Below are positions 40,831-53,649 of a stretch of 64,000 nucleotides of DNA, one piece after another. Made by a program: the position numbers and the translations under genes. The notes under the pieces are model-generated. The model was not told where the DNA came from, made no database searches, and worked only from the letters and a program-made list of their open reading frames with translations. Numbering within the stretch: the stretch's first letter is position 1; every line of letters begins with the position of its first letter. The stretch covers positions 10,127,298 to 10,191,297 of the forward strand of contig NC_049991.1 in the NCBI RefSeq assembly GCF_000003815.2, given 5' to 3'. This DNA is from Branchiostoma floridae (lineage: Eukaryota; Chordata; Leptocardii; Amphioxiformes; Branchiostomatidae).

Positions 40831-41735
40831 ACCTTGGCTTCATTAATCAATGTCTTGTGCACTCAAGTCAACAACGCACGTTACAACAATACAGTCATAT
40901 CTTCTCATTAATGTTACGTACGAATCTAAATCTTACACTTTCGATGTTTTCCATTAGTTCGCTTCTACGTGTAATCCAACGTTGTATATTTTTCATAAAC
41001 CTGGCTTATCGTAAGTTTATAAACTCTTGTTCTGTTGACGTTGGCTTCGTTAATCATTGTCTTGTGCACTCAAGTCAACAACGCACGTTAGCACAATAAA
41101 TATATTCCCATTCAAATTTAGTCTTCAAACTAATAAAATCTTAGTTTCGATGTATTCCAATTAATTTGCTTCTACGTGTAATCCAACGCTGTATATTTCA
41201 TAAACCTGGCTTATCGTAAGTGTGAATTAATATTCTGTTGACCTTGGCTTCGTTAATCATTGTCATGTGCACTCAAGTCAACAACGTACGTTAGCACAAT
41301 AGATATATTCCCATTCAAATTTAGTCTTCAAAGTAAATCTTAGTTTCGATGTATTCCAATTAATTCATTTCTACGTGCAATCCAACAATGTATATTTCAT
41401 AAACCTTGCTAATCGTAAGTATGAACTAATATTCTGTTCACATTGGCTTCATTAATCAATGTTTTGTGCACTCAAGTCAACAGCGCATGTTAGCTCAATA
41501 GATATATTCTCATTCAAATTAAGTCCTCAAATTAAATCTTAATTTCGATGTATTCCAATTAATTAGTTTCTACGTGTAATCCAACGCTGTATATTTTCTT
41601 CAAACCTGGCTTATCTTAATTGGCTTCGTTAATCATTGTTTGATGCACTTGATAACGTACGTTATACCAACAACTTCCAATTCAAATTTCATAAGAAACT
41701 AAATCTCACGACATTTTCCAATTAATCATTGTCTT
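40831..41735. repeat. tandem satellite, about 205-bp unit, four and a half copies
   Basis: The phrase TTGGCTTC(A/G)TTAATCA recurs at 40834, 41041, 41244, 41453 and 41620. Each is followed by GTGCACTCAAGTCAACAAC and, later in the unit, CTTCTACGTGTAATCCAAC and AAACCTGGCTTATCGTAAG. Units differ by scattered substitutions and small indels; the last is shorter. Confidence 0.93.
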
Positions 41736-42089
41736 CTAGTTGTACGTGGAGACCGACACCATGTCTTTACCATAAATAAACATGAGGAATGTTCTTGGCA
41801 TATCGTACAGTTACTAACGACGTGCTTTTCTTTCATTACACAATGTGTGTGCAAAAGTGAAAAGGTGGGAGCTTGAGGGCTGTTTGCGTGAAAGGTGGGG
41901 TCTAAAATGACATTTCTACGACGATACCTGATTAGTTAAAAGCAAGGAAATGTAGTAAGCCTACTGGAACATGATAAACAACCCTGCCATTTGTCAACGG
42001 CAAGCCCTTCAGGGTAGGTAAATTAATGATATATAACGTTACACGGAAGATCAGGTTTACACTAAGATAAAAGCCGTTACAATACCTAA

Positions 42090-42331
42090 GGTGGACTCTC
42101 ACTGCACTTGCGGCACCTGTGCGGCACTGCTGGGCTCGTTTACTTCGGCACTGTTTTGTTATTTTCGTGATTTTTAATAATTTAGATATTGCGTAATTTT
42201 AAAGGTATGACCTAGAAGACAAAAAAATACACAAAACGGAGGAAAATTCGTTCTTTATCTCTGAAATTCGCTGAGTCATCTACGAACCCCGCAGTGCCGC
42301 GCCGGTGCGCCAAGTGCAGTGAGAGTCCACC
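42090..42331. mobile_element. TTAA-flanked MITE, copy 3
   Basis: Begins GGTGGACTCTCACTGCACTT and ends in its complement. The flanks CTAA (42086-42089) and TTTA (42332-42335) look like mutated TTAA. Internal sequence and length (242 bp) match copy 1. Confidence 0.85.
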
Positions 42332-42339
42332 TTTACGTA

Positions 42340-44100
42340 CGCACTGATGGCCATGTAACGTTAGTAGCATATCTCTCGTAATGTAAACAAACTTAGCACT
42401 TTTGGCAATAGCAAAACGCCTTACTAACGTGCGTCAGAAATATGTATTCTGGATCACTTTCCAAGAAGGACACCTAATAGGTTGAACAGAAGGGATGATC
42501 ACATTTCTGGAGTGGCAAGTCGTGTGGAAACTGAAGCAGGCTTTGCCAAACTTGGAGTCGTGACTTCGTACCAACATTGCTGCTACCAAATACGTGCAAT
42601 GATGTGTGTGGTGTGTGGGCAAAGTATTTTTAGTTTTCATTTATCTTATTTTAGGACCAGGATAATTTTGGACAGGAGCGTTCAAGTACTGGAACTAAGG
42701 TCAACACCCTCAATCTTAAAGATTTCTTCTGGAAGTTTTGGTTATATTTAAGATAACAGGATATTTGTTAGAAGTCAGTAGAAGGTCGATAACATAATAT
42801 AAAAGAGGAAATGTTGGCGGGGATTTAATTTCGCGGTAGAGAATCATTGGCCTGTTCGCGATGGTTTTAATTTCGCGGTTCAAACAAGAGGGTAGGCTAG
42901 TGGAAGACAGAAGAAAAGTAGTTGCGATGGTTTCGAGTTCGCGTTTTGAGTTCATTACGAAAACTGCCTCATACATTCACCATAAAGATCCCCCTTTCTG
43001 GTAATTACTTAATAGCTATCATGTAATTCCAAGATCACAGACTTTCAAATTTAATACTTTGCACGAGATTATGTAATGCTTTTAGCACCAACTTGACATG
43101 TTATTGTTAATCAGAATCAATTTACTGTTTTTAGATTCAATCCATTAGCAAGGAGTTAACTTTGCCGGTATGGTTTACCCTTCCGTCCTGGCGTTATTTC
43201 CTGACCAATGGCGAAGCTCATCGCGCTAAATTGTACCAATCCGATTAACTGTACCGTCTGATTACGTCAGTGGGCATGAGTATCCGGCTGCGTGTTTTGA
43301 AGAGCGGGGAACTGAAAGTTTCTGTCTCTATAAAGCTCGTATTAGTTGTCTAAACTAGCCCAGAGGAGTTGATTCATCACTATTGTATGCCACATATCGG
43401 CTTTGGATTCTAGGGATGAATGGTAGGACTGACGGTTTTGGCTGACGAGACAATTGTCTGTAGTCTAGGACTTCCGCTTATCTTCACAATGATACGCACA
43501 ACTTTGCTTAAATGATTCATAAGCAAATTACACAGCGGTTCATACTTGGCTTCTTCTCGGTTAGCGCGAAAGTCCATGAAAAGACTTTAAACATCACCTG
43601 AATGTCGATCTTAGAAATCCTCTTAAGAGTTTCCAATGAAGCATAAGAACGGCTAGACTTCTAGTGACGTTCGGAACATGAACAAGTATTACTCATAGCT
43701 TATCTCTCCCAAACATCCATCTCCTAAAGTTTCGCACTGGCTTAAACAGTAATTGCAGACACAGCAAACTCAATGGGCCGATGAAGCTTTGCTAAGGTAG
43801 ACGACTATGTCTACCAAATCATTCCCCATCCCTGACTTGGATATTAAATCAACTATTTTTCATTCTATGAATCGTTTTCTTTATGTTAGGAGATCTGTAC
43901 AATTGATTAATTCTGGAGATTGGATGAGATGATGCTGATGATAACGCAATATTGCAGGCGTAGATGAGATAAACTATTATCAGTGATGATATAAAGATGT
44001 CACGATTTCTCATTCAGTTAGGAGAGAATATCTGAATCGCATCAATATTGGGAAGTCATTGCCCCTCATTCAGCTCACACACTTAGGTGTAATTTTATGT
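42340..44100. other. non-coding stretch
   Basis: No gene, RNA or repeat was recognised. Frames at 42482-42751 and 42716-42976 have no family features. Confidence 0.5.
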
Positions 44101-44109
44101 ATAATTGCC

Positions 44110-44770
44110 GTTGGTATAAGTAGGTGTCAGTATGCATATTGAGGTATGCCAGAAGATTCTAATTGTAGTGTCAGTACCATAGGTATAAGTTTAAGGAGTG
44201 CAGGTATGAGAGACGTTTCTAATTATTGTAGATATATGGGCTGTGGGCATATGTTGGTATCAGTAAATGGAAATCAGTATGCACATTTAAAAATGACAGA
44301 AGATTCTAATGGTAGTATAAGTGCCATAGGTTTACGTAAGAGTCAGTATGCACATTTAGGTTTGACAGAAGATTCTAAGTGCCATAAGTTTACGTAAGAG
44401 TCAGTATACACATTTAAGTATAACAGAAGATTCAGATTGTAATGTAAGTGCCATAGGTTTACGTAAGAGTCAGTATGCACATTTAGGTATGGCAGAAGAT
44501 TCTAATGGTAGTATAAGTGCCATAGCTTAACGTTAGAGTCGGTATGTACATTTAGGTATGGCAGAAGATTATTATTTTATAGTATAAGTGCCATAGGATA
44601 ACGTAAGAGTCAGTATGCACATTTAGGTATGGCAGACGATTCTAATTGTAGTATAAGTAACGTAGGTATAAGTAGGACTAAGTATGCACATTTAGGTACG
44701 ACAGAAGATTCTTATTGTAGTATAAGTGCCGTAGGTATAAGTAGGTATAAATATGCACATTTGTTTGGGA
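44110..44770. repeat. minisatellite, 69-bp unit, about nine copies
   Basis: The phrase AGAAGATTCT or a variant recurs at 44151, 44298, 44367, 44425, 44494, 44563, 44634 and 44703, mostly 69 bases apart. Each unit also has AGTATAAGTGCCATAGG and AAGAGTCAGTATGCACATTT. Because 69 is divisible by three, plus-strand frames stay open over several units and read as repeats of about EDSNxSISAIG ... YAHLG, but stops interrupt them. Confidence 0.93.
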
Positions 44771-44869
44771 GAGGGTTTAATGACGACAGAAACAAGAAGT
44801 TACACGAAGTAGCAGAGAAAGTTTTTGTTTTCTTCTACTGTTGTGGGAACTGAACATTATATTTGTCAA

Positions 44870-47254
44870 GCTTTCTAATAAAGTGGACTTTGAATGTATT
44901 TCACACAAGTTTGTCAACCTATTATACCAGTAGTTTCAAACTGTGTTCACTGAATCATCCTAACGATTATCTCGTCTACGCTTCCTTTTAAAACGATGAG
45001 AGCTGGAAAAGATTTATGAGGAATTGGTGCTAGCCGCTCTGCATTTGTATGCATGGGTGTTAGCAAGCGGTAACAAACTTCTTTTCAAAGTCACCCGATT
45101 GAATTACCCGGTGGCATTTTTGTTCCTTTGGTGCTGGCAAACTCAAGGGACTCAGTCAGCTACTTAACGGCATCGATGCAGTCTTTTCTGCTCAGAGGTA
45201 TAATTATTGCAACTAGGCTGTTTCACTTGCACTGGCTATCATGATGGGGATTTTGAAGCAAGTAAATTGGACATTGAAACTAATGTCCTTAGTGTATATG
45301 AAGGGTAGAGGATCAAAACAGTCGACCTAATGGGATTTCCTTCACGACTCGTTAGATGTAGAAGTAAGTAATTGGTCGTCTTGGAAGGTTGCCAGTATAC
45401 CCGAAGACTGAGTCCTCTCTGCTTGAGTATCGTCAGAAGGTTTGTTTAAAGACTTGTACACAGTAGGCAATTTACCTATGACTATGGCGTCGTGACTTAG
45501 ATGGTTTGTTTATTTTTAAGGGTTCCCTTTGAAGCCCCATGCTGGTAGATTTGATCAGATGCCAGCCGGCTAAGCACAGGCAATCTAGATAGACAGATTT
45601 AGAACTGCCCTTACGGGGTCTCTCAACTTTGATAGCGGTTTCTTTGGGTTAAAATCGCCGGAGGTCAGCTCCAGTGTTTTATTTTTAACGAGCTGCAGCC
45701 AGAAGATTGTCATGATACCATGATTTTACATGGATCAGTCCAGCTTGTCAGGAGGTCAACTACAGGTCAAAGCATGCAGAAGGTCACAATTTTTTGTCAG
45801 ATTTTAATAATACACATGCTTCAGTCCTTTCTGGCAGAAACCTCGACCATTATTATCCAAATTTGCCCAGGAGAAAAAGTATTCAAAGAAATAAGTCAAT
45901 ATCCAGGGTGCGCACAGTGCTGTGGACTGCGCAACGCTAAATCTGGTTCCTCTCCTCTAGGTTTGTCTGAACTTTTCTAGTTTGTTATAGAAATTGCTCC
46001 TCCTGCAAAAGTGGCGTGTTCCTGACGTCACTGGAGATAGAGAGGGTCATTCTGTGAACAAGGCCGACGGAGTTTGACCGAAAATTTAGGGTAAGTCCCC
46101 GTATTAATTCAATGTTAGAAAGAAAGTTTAGCAATTTCTATAATGTATTCTACCGACACAGATGAACTTTCATGCTAAGTTTTCTCGTTTGTCTTTTGCT
46201 GATGACGTCACCTACTTGGCAGCATAGTATGGCTACTAGCCAGCTTATCAATGGGTCTTAACTTTACCACTTAAAATATTTCACACTGTGCTTAGACTGA
46301 CAATGATGTATACGTCTGTGGTACAATAAACGTTTCATTTTTACTGCCACGTCATTTTGCTAAGCACTGAGCGATAGGTTTGCCCTTTTGCGGTTTGATC
46401 CACTCAGATTCAATGACGTTTTAATGTTTCATGTGACGTTACGGATAGACGGTTTTGACCATTGAGATCGTTCTGCTGTCTCCTAAAATACGTCTGGTAT
46501 TCGATACACTACGTGTATCAAATCAGCAAGAAAAGGCAAAAAACGGAGCCGTTTATATAAATTTTATATATTCATTAGTGAATTCTCTCATCGTACAGAA
46601 TGATTTTAGTTTTGTAAACATCAAAACATGTGTAAGTTTACATGTAGTAAGATCTACGATCTATCTATGGAGAGAAAAAAGCCCTTGCGGCATTTCAATG
46701 TTAACAACGACTTACGAAACTCAACTTAGAATCAATACGTTTTCGGAAAGATGAGTATTTGGCACTACAATATCTGCAGCTTATGTGACATGATAACATA
46801 AAAAAACACTGCCTTTGCATATAAACTTAAGACACGAAGTTGACATATTGTTCATAATAGAAATATGACAGCCTTGCTTTAGTTGACGTAAGAAGCAAGA
46901 TGCTTCAAAAGGATTTTGAGGTCAGCTATGGAGGTAGACCCACCGGTAAAGATCAGTTGTCCCAAAGGTGAGATTGATGATGTTTAAACTTTAAAGAGGT
47001 CCTTTGATCCACAGCAAACACATCGAAAAATATCCATGTTTAACAGACCCTCTGTCATGACATGACAAGATAATACTTTTTTTACATCCTTCGCAAGACA
47101 TTGATGACCTGAATGACTATTTGTCAATGACAATGAATCTTATCTTCTTCAATGCAGAGGACACTTTGATGAAATTCTGCCATCACTCATAACTGTTGAG
47201 AGATGGCAGTGGCCAGTGATAACAGGCATATCTTGAGCGGCGCGCTCTTCAATG
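44870..47254. other. non-coding stretch with a possible 5' exon
   Basis: No coding gene was recognised. A GC-richer stretch at about 45997-46089 ends in AGGGTAAGTCC, a strong splice donor, and could be a first non-coding exon on the plus strand. No matching downstream exon was identified. Confidence 0.35.
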
Positions 47255-47262
47255 CTGTCCAT

Positions 47263-47714
47263 TAGGGATATAGGTACCGGTACAGAAAATTCAGGTTTAG
47301 GTACTGTCCAGGTCGAAAGGATTAGGTCCAGGTCCGGACCTGAACCTGGACCTAATTGTGAAAACGTGTGAACATGCAACACTCAAAGCGATGGTCCATT
47401 TGGCTACAAAAAACTGTTTGATGGAATATCTGACTTGTTCAGGCGTTTTCAAATCCTATATTTATGTAAGCAACACTATTGTCTCTGTTAAGTTTGACTG
47501 TAGAAACTTGATGAAAATGATTATCAACTCTCTACTTCGCTCTCGTTATTTTCTTGGGCCGGTAAGCCCCAAAACACGTGAACGCCTGCCATTATAACCT
47601 GTTCATTTTGGAATCGGTCCAAAATCCTGATTTTTTACAGGTCCGTTTTTTCTGGACCGGTCTAAGAAGAAAAACCGGTTTCGTACCGGTACACTGTACC
47701 CGTACCCACACCTA
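47263..47714. mobile_element. non-autonomous hAT element, copy 1
   Basis: It is bounded by a perfect 8-bp duplication CTGTCCAT (47255-47262 and 47715-47722). The left end is TAGGGATATAGGTACCGGTAC; the right end in complement is TAGGTGTGGGTACGGGTAC. Inside is the palindromic AGGTCCAGGTCCGGACCTG motif. TAGGGNTGGG-type termini with 8-bp duplications fit hAT. A related copy is at 60159-60529. Confidence 0.88.
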
Positions 47715-47722
47715 CTGTCCAT

Positions 47723-50700
47723 GCAGTCAGACTTGCTTTTCTACTTGTATTACGGAAGACAGCGGCGTTGTTATTGAAGCTAGCACGCCTCTCCAATCTC
47801 TACATTCAAGTTGAACTTCCATGCACCTTGACAGGTGAGCAGGATGCAATCATGAAGGCTGTAGCAATAAAAGGAAACGCGCCAGCACAGATTTCCACGT
47901 CAGCGCGTTTCCTCTTAACGAATAACGACGTTCGGCGCTTGCTCCTTTCGTGAATTATACATACCCGAGAAGCGAGTCATACATTATAGGATATAGAGCC
48001 TATATAACTTAGAATATCAGTAGCAAGAACCTGTCCAGTCCTCGCCAGAAACCCACTCATCATATGATATCTCGCACTATCCCGTCTCCGGTAAGTACAC
48101 AGTAAATCTTCTCAATCCCAACAAATTCACCACATTTTTCTCGATATCACTTTTACCTTGCCGACTCATCTCATCATAATTCTTCACGGCCGCATTCTCT
48201 CACCATTCTCTCGCCATTCAGAGGTAGGTATTCAAGGAAACTAGTGTTTAGTCGGCCCATGTCGACTCCTTTCAATATATTCTACATGTGCATGTAATTT
48301 TGGTGAGCTGTATTTACGGCCGTGATAGTAGTAACTGTCTATACAACCTTGTCTCGAAAAGTCAGAAACTTCAGGGCTCACTAGATATTGTTTGAAGGTC
48401 ACACTATATCTACGCCAGCTGTACGAGAGAAAGGGGGAGGTAAATGAACTTTCACATCAACAGAGAAACAACTTTTCGTATCATGATGAAGAGATAAACT
48501 GTTCTCCAACCAAAAAATATGACTGGAAAATTCGACTGCCTCATGTAGACGTCTTCAGCTATCTGACTCAATCACTGTGGACACGTGACTTACTGCCGCG
48601 TGACGTCATCAATGGGTCAGAAGTCGACATCGTCCCCCGTTGGTGCACCCTGAAGTTGACGAAAATTCCAGTGAGTTTATTTCTTTACTTGGGGAACAGC
48701 TTATCGTTGTATTATGTATTTTACCACTCAGATGTCCTCTTTTAGCTTCATGGTAGCAACTACTTTTTCAATGTTAGTAAAATCCAAGACAGGTAATTTC
48801 GGAAAATGGTACCCCGCCAGGGGACAGGAAGTGTTCCTGCGTCACCAGAAGTTCGGTAAAAGGTCATTAACCGAGTGCCAGGAAAGCTGCAAGGCAGGAA
48901 ACAGGATACAATTGATCCAGGCTGCAAATCAGCCCAGCTACCCCCCGGGAACAGGGAATCACGAAAGCAGAGATTTTTGAATGATGGCGCTTTTAACGAA
49001 ATAAAACCTAAAGGAAAAACGGAATCCGATGTAGCCTGAGCCAAAGCTTCTTGGCGTTAAATTTAATTTAGCCTTCACGGCAGGTTTCTCAGCAAGCTAC
49101 TTGATATTATTAATGTTATTATGGGCTCAGAAAGTGGGTGGTATAACTCACGGAACTGTGCCAAAGGGTACCAGGCATTTGTTCAGTCGAGCCTGAAAGT
49201 GCGATTTGTTAAAAACATTTCAGAAGATTCACAACGCGTAACATACAAAAAATGGGCGCAAAATGGCAAATTTTGTTTTAAATTTTACCTATGTTGCATC
49301 AAGCATCCTAAATGAGCATGCTTTTATTACCATAAATCTCATCGAGAAAATACTGCGATTTTGACTTGCTCAGCTAACTGGGTTTCATACGGAAACGTGC
49401 TGCATGCACGACAGTGTAACCGTAACGGAAAATTGGCACCACAATTCGCCCAATTGGCTCCATTTTCCAGGGTTAGAGCGTAACTAGTCCAGGTAGATAA
49501 GCGGTTGTCTCACCTGACTGCAGCACGTCAACTGCGTCACTGTGTCTTAATTTGGATTTATGCTATCCTTAAATTTATAATGGCAATATCATGCAAAACG
49601 TACAAAGGACAACAGAACACACAAAAAGATTTTCCTGTTTTAACAACATTGGACGTGGAGGCAGATATGTGGGTATTTATAAGATATGTTTATTCAAGAC
49701 AGCAACAGAATTGATTTATATGTTCGAGTCAATTGTACTTTATTACGTGTAACGGAAATGACATTCTGATGACGTGACCTCAGTGGTAGCTGGTGCCCTT
49801 CCGTGGCGGTTCGAAGGTTCATATCGGCTGGGTTCAACTCTTGCTATTTTTGGAAAAAAATACCACAAACTACATATTGAAACCGGCAGACATACCCGCA
49901 CACGCCTGGAACAAAGGCTATGCAAATATTCAAGTTAAATAGAATAGAGAACGACTGTCGATTTCTACTTGTGTACTTTGTATAGAGAAGAGAGAAATAA
50001 ATTGTGATAGTTATTATAGGATTGTATTTCCCTAATTTAAACACCTAAGTTCTGTATGAAAATTCATATTCCTAATGAAACTATAGACAAACCATCGATC
50101 ATAAAACAAATATGTTCTTTTATCTCCAACGTAATGATGGTTTTATCTCGTATCTGTTAATGTATTTCTTCAACATTGTCTTGTTGTGACCTGTACTTAG
50201 CCCGGCGTGGCAAAAATGTGCTAAAGGTCTTCATTCACATTCAGTATCCAGTCTGAAACATTTCAACTTTATTAAAAGCTATCGGTGTATTGATATAAGT
50301 TAGCAACTTTTCAACTTTCATTTTTCCGACGATTAAGCGTGCCATCTGCATTTCAAGCTTAAGTGGGCAGCCCATTCCATTTTTCCGTAAAAAAAAAACA
50401 TAATCCGTGAAAAGCCTTCCGCCCATGGCATGCGAGTGTCTGCTCTGCAATTACTAAGCCTTGCGCTTTTGCCAAAAGCCATGAATTGAATTTGAAGCTT
50501 CCATTCGCACGCTACATGTATAATCTGTTGCACATGTCCCCCAGCAAGAGCTGGAAATGCGTGCGCGTATGTACGACGACTGCTAAAATCCCTCCCTCAA
50601 TGAACAGAGGAACGTTATCTTTACAATAAATGCGTAAAGTTTTGATCCCAATTTCACCTCCACTATATGAAACAAGACTATTTGGTCGAAGGTTGCCCCA

Positions 50701-53300
50701 AGGGTCATTCAGTGGTACTTTGGGTCTGGGATGCATTCCAAATACGTCTCGGTGTGGAGCCCAATTCTAGCCATTCTACACTGTTGATGGAGTCTGATGG
50801 ACGCCGAAAGGTTGGAAGTGAGCACCACTTTGGTTGTGTTTCGAAAACCTTACTATATTATACATATGAATTTATATATGTGAAATTGGGCGCTGTTTAT
50901 CTTAACGGCTTGCAAGTCGTGACTGTTCCAGAAAATCTTCGATCTTCTGATTGAATACCTTCTTAAAATCACATCCATCTTTCAACTAATCTTACCATTA
51001 TCGTCTTCACAAACAAAACAACAAACACAGACAACATGGGAATATAAACATGCCGTATGAAATAAGTAGAACACGAAATCGGAGATCATATTTCATAAGA
51101 ATTAGAAATTTATTGACAAGATCTAACACAAACATGGCTATTTCACATGTTACATGCTACCGCCAATAGAAATATTCATTTCCTGTATGCCTCAGCAGGA
51201 ACAACTTTGGACCCTGGCCAATTATTGTCACACACCAACACAGACAGGCCGACTGAAAAACAGGCCAAAAACACAAACCGAAAACAACACGGTACCATGT
51301 GTTTGTTTGTTTGAACCTTTATTTATTCATGAAAGCTCAAACCGACCTGCATGCCGCTTTTCATTGAGCTCATGAGGGAAGAGGCAAGGGTCAGACAAAG
51401 TATATAACAGAGATACAGTTACATCGTTTAGAGTCCTAATAAGTCCTATAAGTCTATATACACAATTTTTACATACGTACAAAGAAAGAAACTGCTACAT
51501 GATTCAAGCCCGTTCATTTGGCCGTTCCCATTACTTAAATGTCTTCTCGCCCATTAAATAGCTCTTCCCTGCTATAAAATACAGATCTAATATCTGTTTT
51601 ACGGGCAATCAGATCTAGGGCTGAATTGCAATCAGCAGTGGGAACATGTGACTGTAATTCAAAAACAGTAATTACTGCTTCGTGCTTTTGAAGTGACAAG
51701 TACATTAGAGTTGTATATGTGATTATGTCCGCCCCCGCACTACTCACACCCACCTGTCCTACTTAATAAACACGTGTAGCATCATTTAGAGGTTGGCATT
51801 GCGCTTGTAACTCTTTGTGTTCAACCACATCATGCTGGTATGATGCTACTCCAAGTTTAATGGGACGTGCACTCGTACACTTTAAATCCTATGAAGAGGA
51901 TCCTATGAGAGATCCTTTTAGAACGAGGTATACGTTAACTACACAAGAACAATATTCCATATATAACGTTATACATATATTGATGGCCAACTAAGTCAGG
52001 AAGAACGTAGTTTAGAACTCAGTATAGAAACAAATCTAACTACCAATTTTATCATTACTTGGAGATTCCATGAGATATAAAAGTGGTTTTTTGACAGTTG
52101 CTACAATTTGCCATATCAAAATAATCCGCGTCCAACAGTTTTACAACTTGAAAATGGCGAACTTTGTTGTAATGGCTATCGATCTATGTGTGCCCATAAG
52201 TTCTATGTTTCGAAACTCATTTGTTGTTGGTGTCTCCTGGGCAGTGACGTGTCTGTAGAAGATAAAGAGGACGGAAGATACTGTCTCTGTGGACATTAAA
52301 AGCAGAGTCTCTGCTGTACGCTTATGGCCAATTCCATTAAAGAAGTACTGAACTAGAACTAGAAGCCTTGTAAAGTAGACTGTGGAGAATAAGATGTGTC
52401 TGAAGAATGCGAAGGCCGTAAGTTTAAGTTTCAATGTCTCAAAGGATGTCACCTAAACAATATAAGAACGTGCAGAAATCGGGCACAGAAATTAACTAGT
52501 TTACCTTAATTAAGTTCGCAAATTTCATTTCCACACAAGGAACGAGACGAAAATTAAGTTAGCATTATTTTTCTCAATTTTCTGTCAAGATTAGGCTTGC
52601 ATGATTTTTTTACAGAATCCAGTGCGTGTCTATCTACCAGACTGTAGCAAAGTCTCCGACACGATTATCATTTTAGATTCACGGTGTCATGATGGTGTTA
52701 TCATCACATAATTGAATGTACACGAGTTATCGCTACCGAAAGTCTAGACACTGTACCATTCCATAATTCCAGGCCAGATTGTACTACAACCATCCTTGCA
52801 ATTCTGTTGGCAATTTGTTTCTCATGTGATTTAGAGACTGATATCAAAAGCCCAACTCGCGCCTGGAGGGCTCTTCAGAAAATTGCAGTTTAGATTACGA
52901 AAAGTAGGGCAGACTAATGACATTTTTATATTTAGGTAGCACAAAAAAATCCTTATGTAATTAGATAAATCATATATCATAAGCTCCATCTGTTCGTGCA
53001 TTTGTCAGAAATAATCTAGGAGCCGAAAGAGGGTGAACCCGTACATACTAGTACACAGGAGTCATGGTAGATGTTGTAAGATATCACACTCTTATAGATC
53101 TATCACAGTAATTATACTTTTGCTTTAAAATGTAACTAGGCTGTAAGCGCATGTACATACAATGAAGGTCTTTCATTGACTGGTAGACGTACGTGCATCC
53201 ATGTATGGTGCATGCTGGGTTACTTCTGAAAAGTTCGTTCGTCATCATTCCAAATCTAAAATAAAAGAAAGAGACATAGCTTACTTCATTGTGGTATATA
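47723..53300. other. non-coding stretch
   Basis: No recognisable gene. It contains a hairpin at about 47874-47913 (GGAAACGCGC and its complement) and a possible donor CCGGTAAGTACAC at about 48088. A frame open through 48392-48670 ends at a donor-like CCAGTGAGT but has no family features and no ATG near its start. A retroelement-tail-like string (CCTTTATTTATTCATGAAAG) lies at about 51318. Confidence 0.45.
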
Positions 53301-53304
53301 GTTG

Positions 53305-53431
53305 GTCGGTCAGATTGTTTGTTTGCTTGTTTGTTGGCTGGTTTATTGGTTGGTTGGTCGGTCGGTCGGTCAGTCGGCAAGCTGGCTCGCTGGTTTGTTT
53401 GTTGCTTGATCGGTCGGCTGGCTGGCTGGTC

Positions 53432-53465
<34 letters not shown>

Positions 53466-53648
53466 TTGGCTGGCTCACTGACTGGCTAACTGGCTGGCTG
53501 GCTGGCTGGTTGGCTGGCTCACTGACTGGCTAACTGGCTAACTGGCTGGCTGGCTGGCTGGCTGGCTGACTCACTGGCTCGTTGGTTGGTTGGTTGGTTG
53601 GTTGGTTGGTTGGTTGGTTGGTTGGTTGGTTGGTTGGTTGGTTGGTTG
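53305..53648. repeat. (GGTT)n / (GGCT)n tetranucleotide microsatellite
   Basis: Long runs of TGGC and TGGT tetranucleotides, ending in an uninterrupted GGTT tract from about 53582. Open frames across it encode Trp-Leu-Ala-Gly repeats and are artefacts. Confidence 0.97.
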
Positions 53649-53649
53649 T

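Noticed and set aside
46455..46754. 99-codon open frame
   Set aside because: AT-rich, no ATG at the given start, no family features or splice context.
48392..48745. Potential coding exon
   Set aside because: No ATG at the start, no recognised domain, and no partner exons could be joined; a donor-like site alone is not enough.
53201..53533. Trp-Leu-Ala-Gly-rich open frames
   Set aside because: Tetranucleotide microsatellite; all frames without stop by composition.
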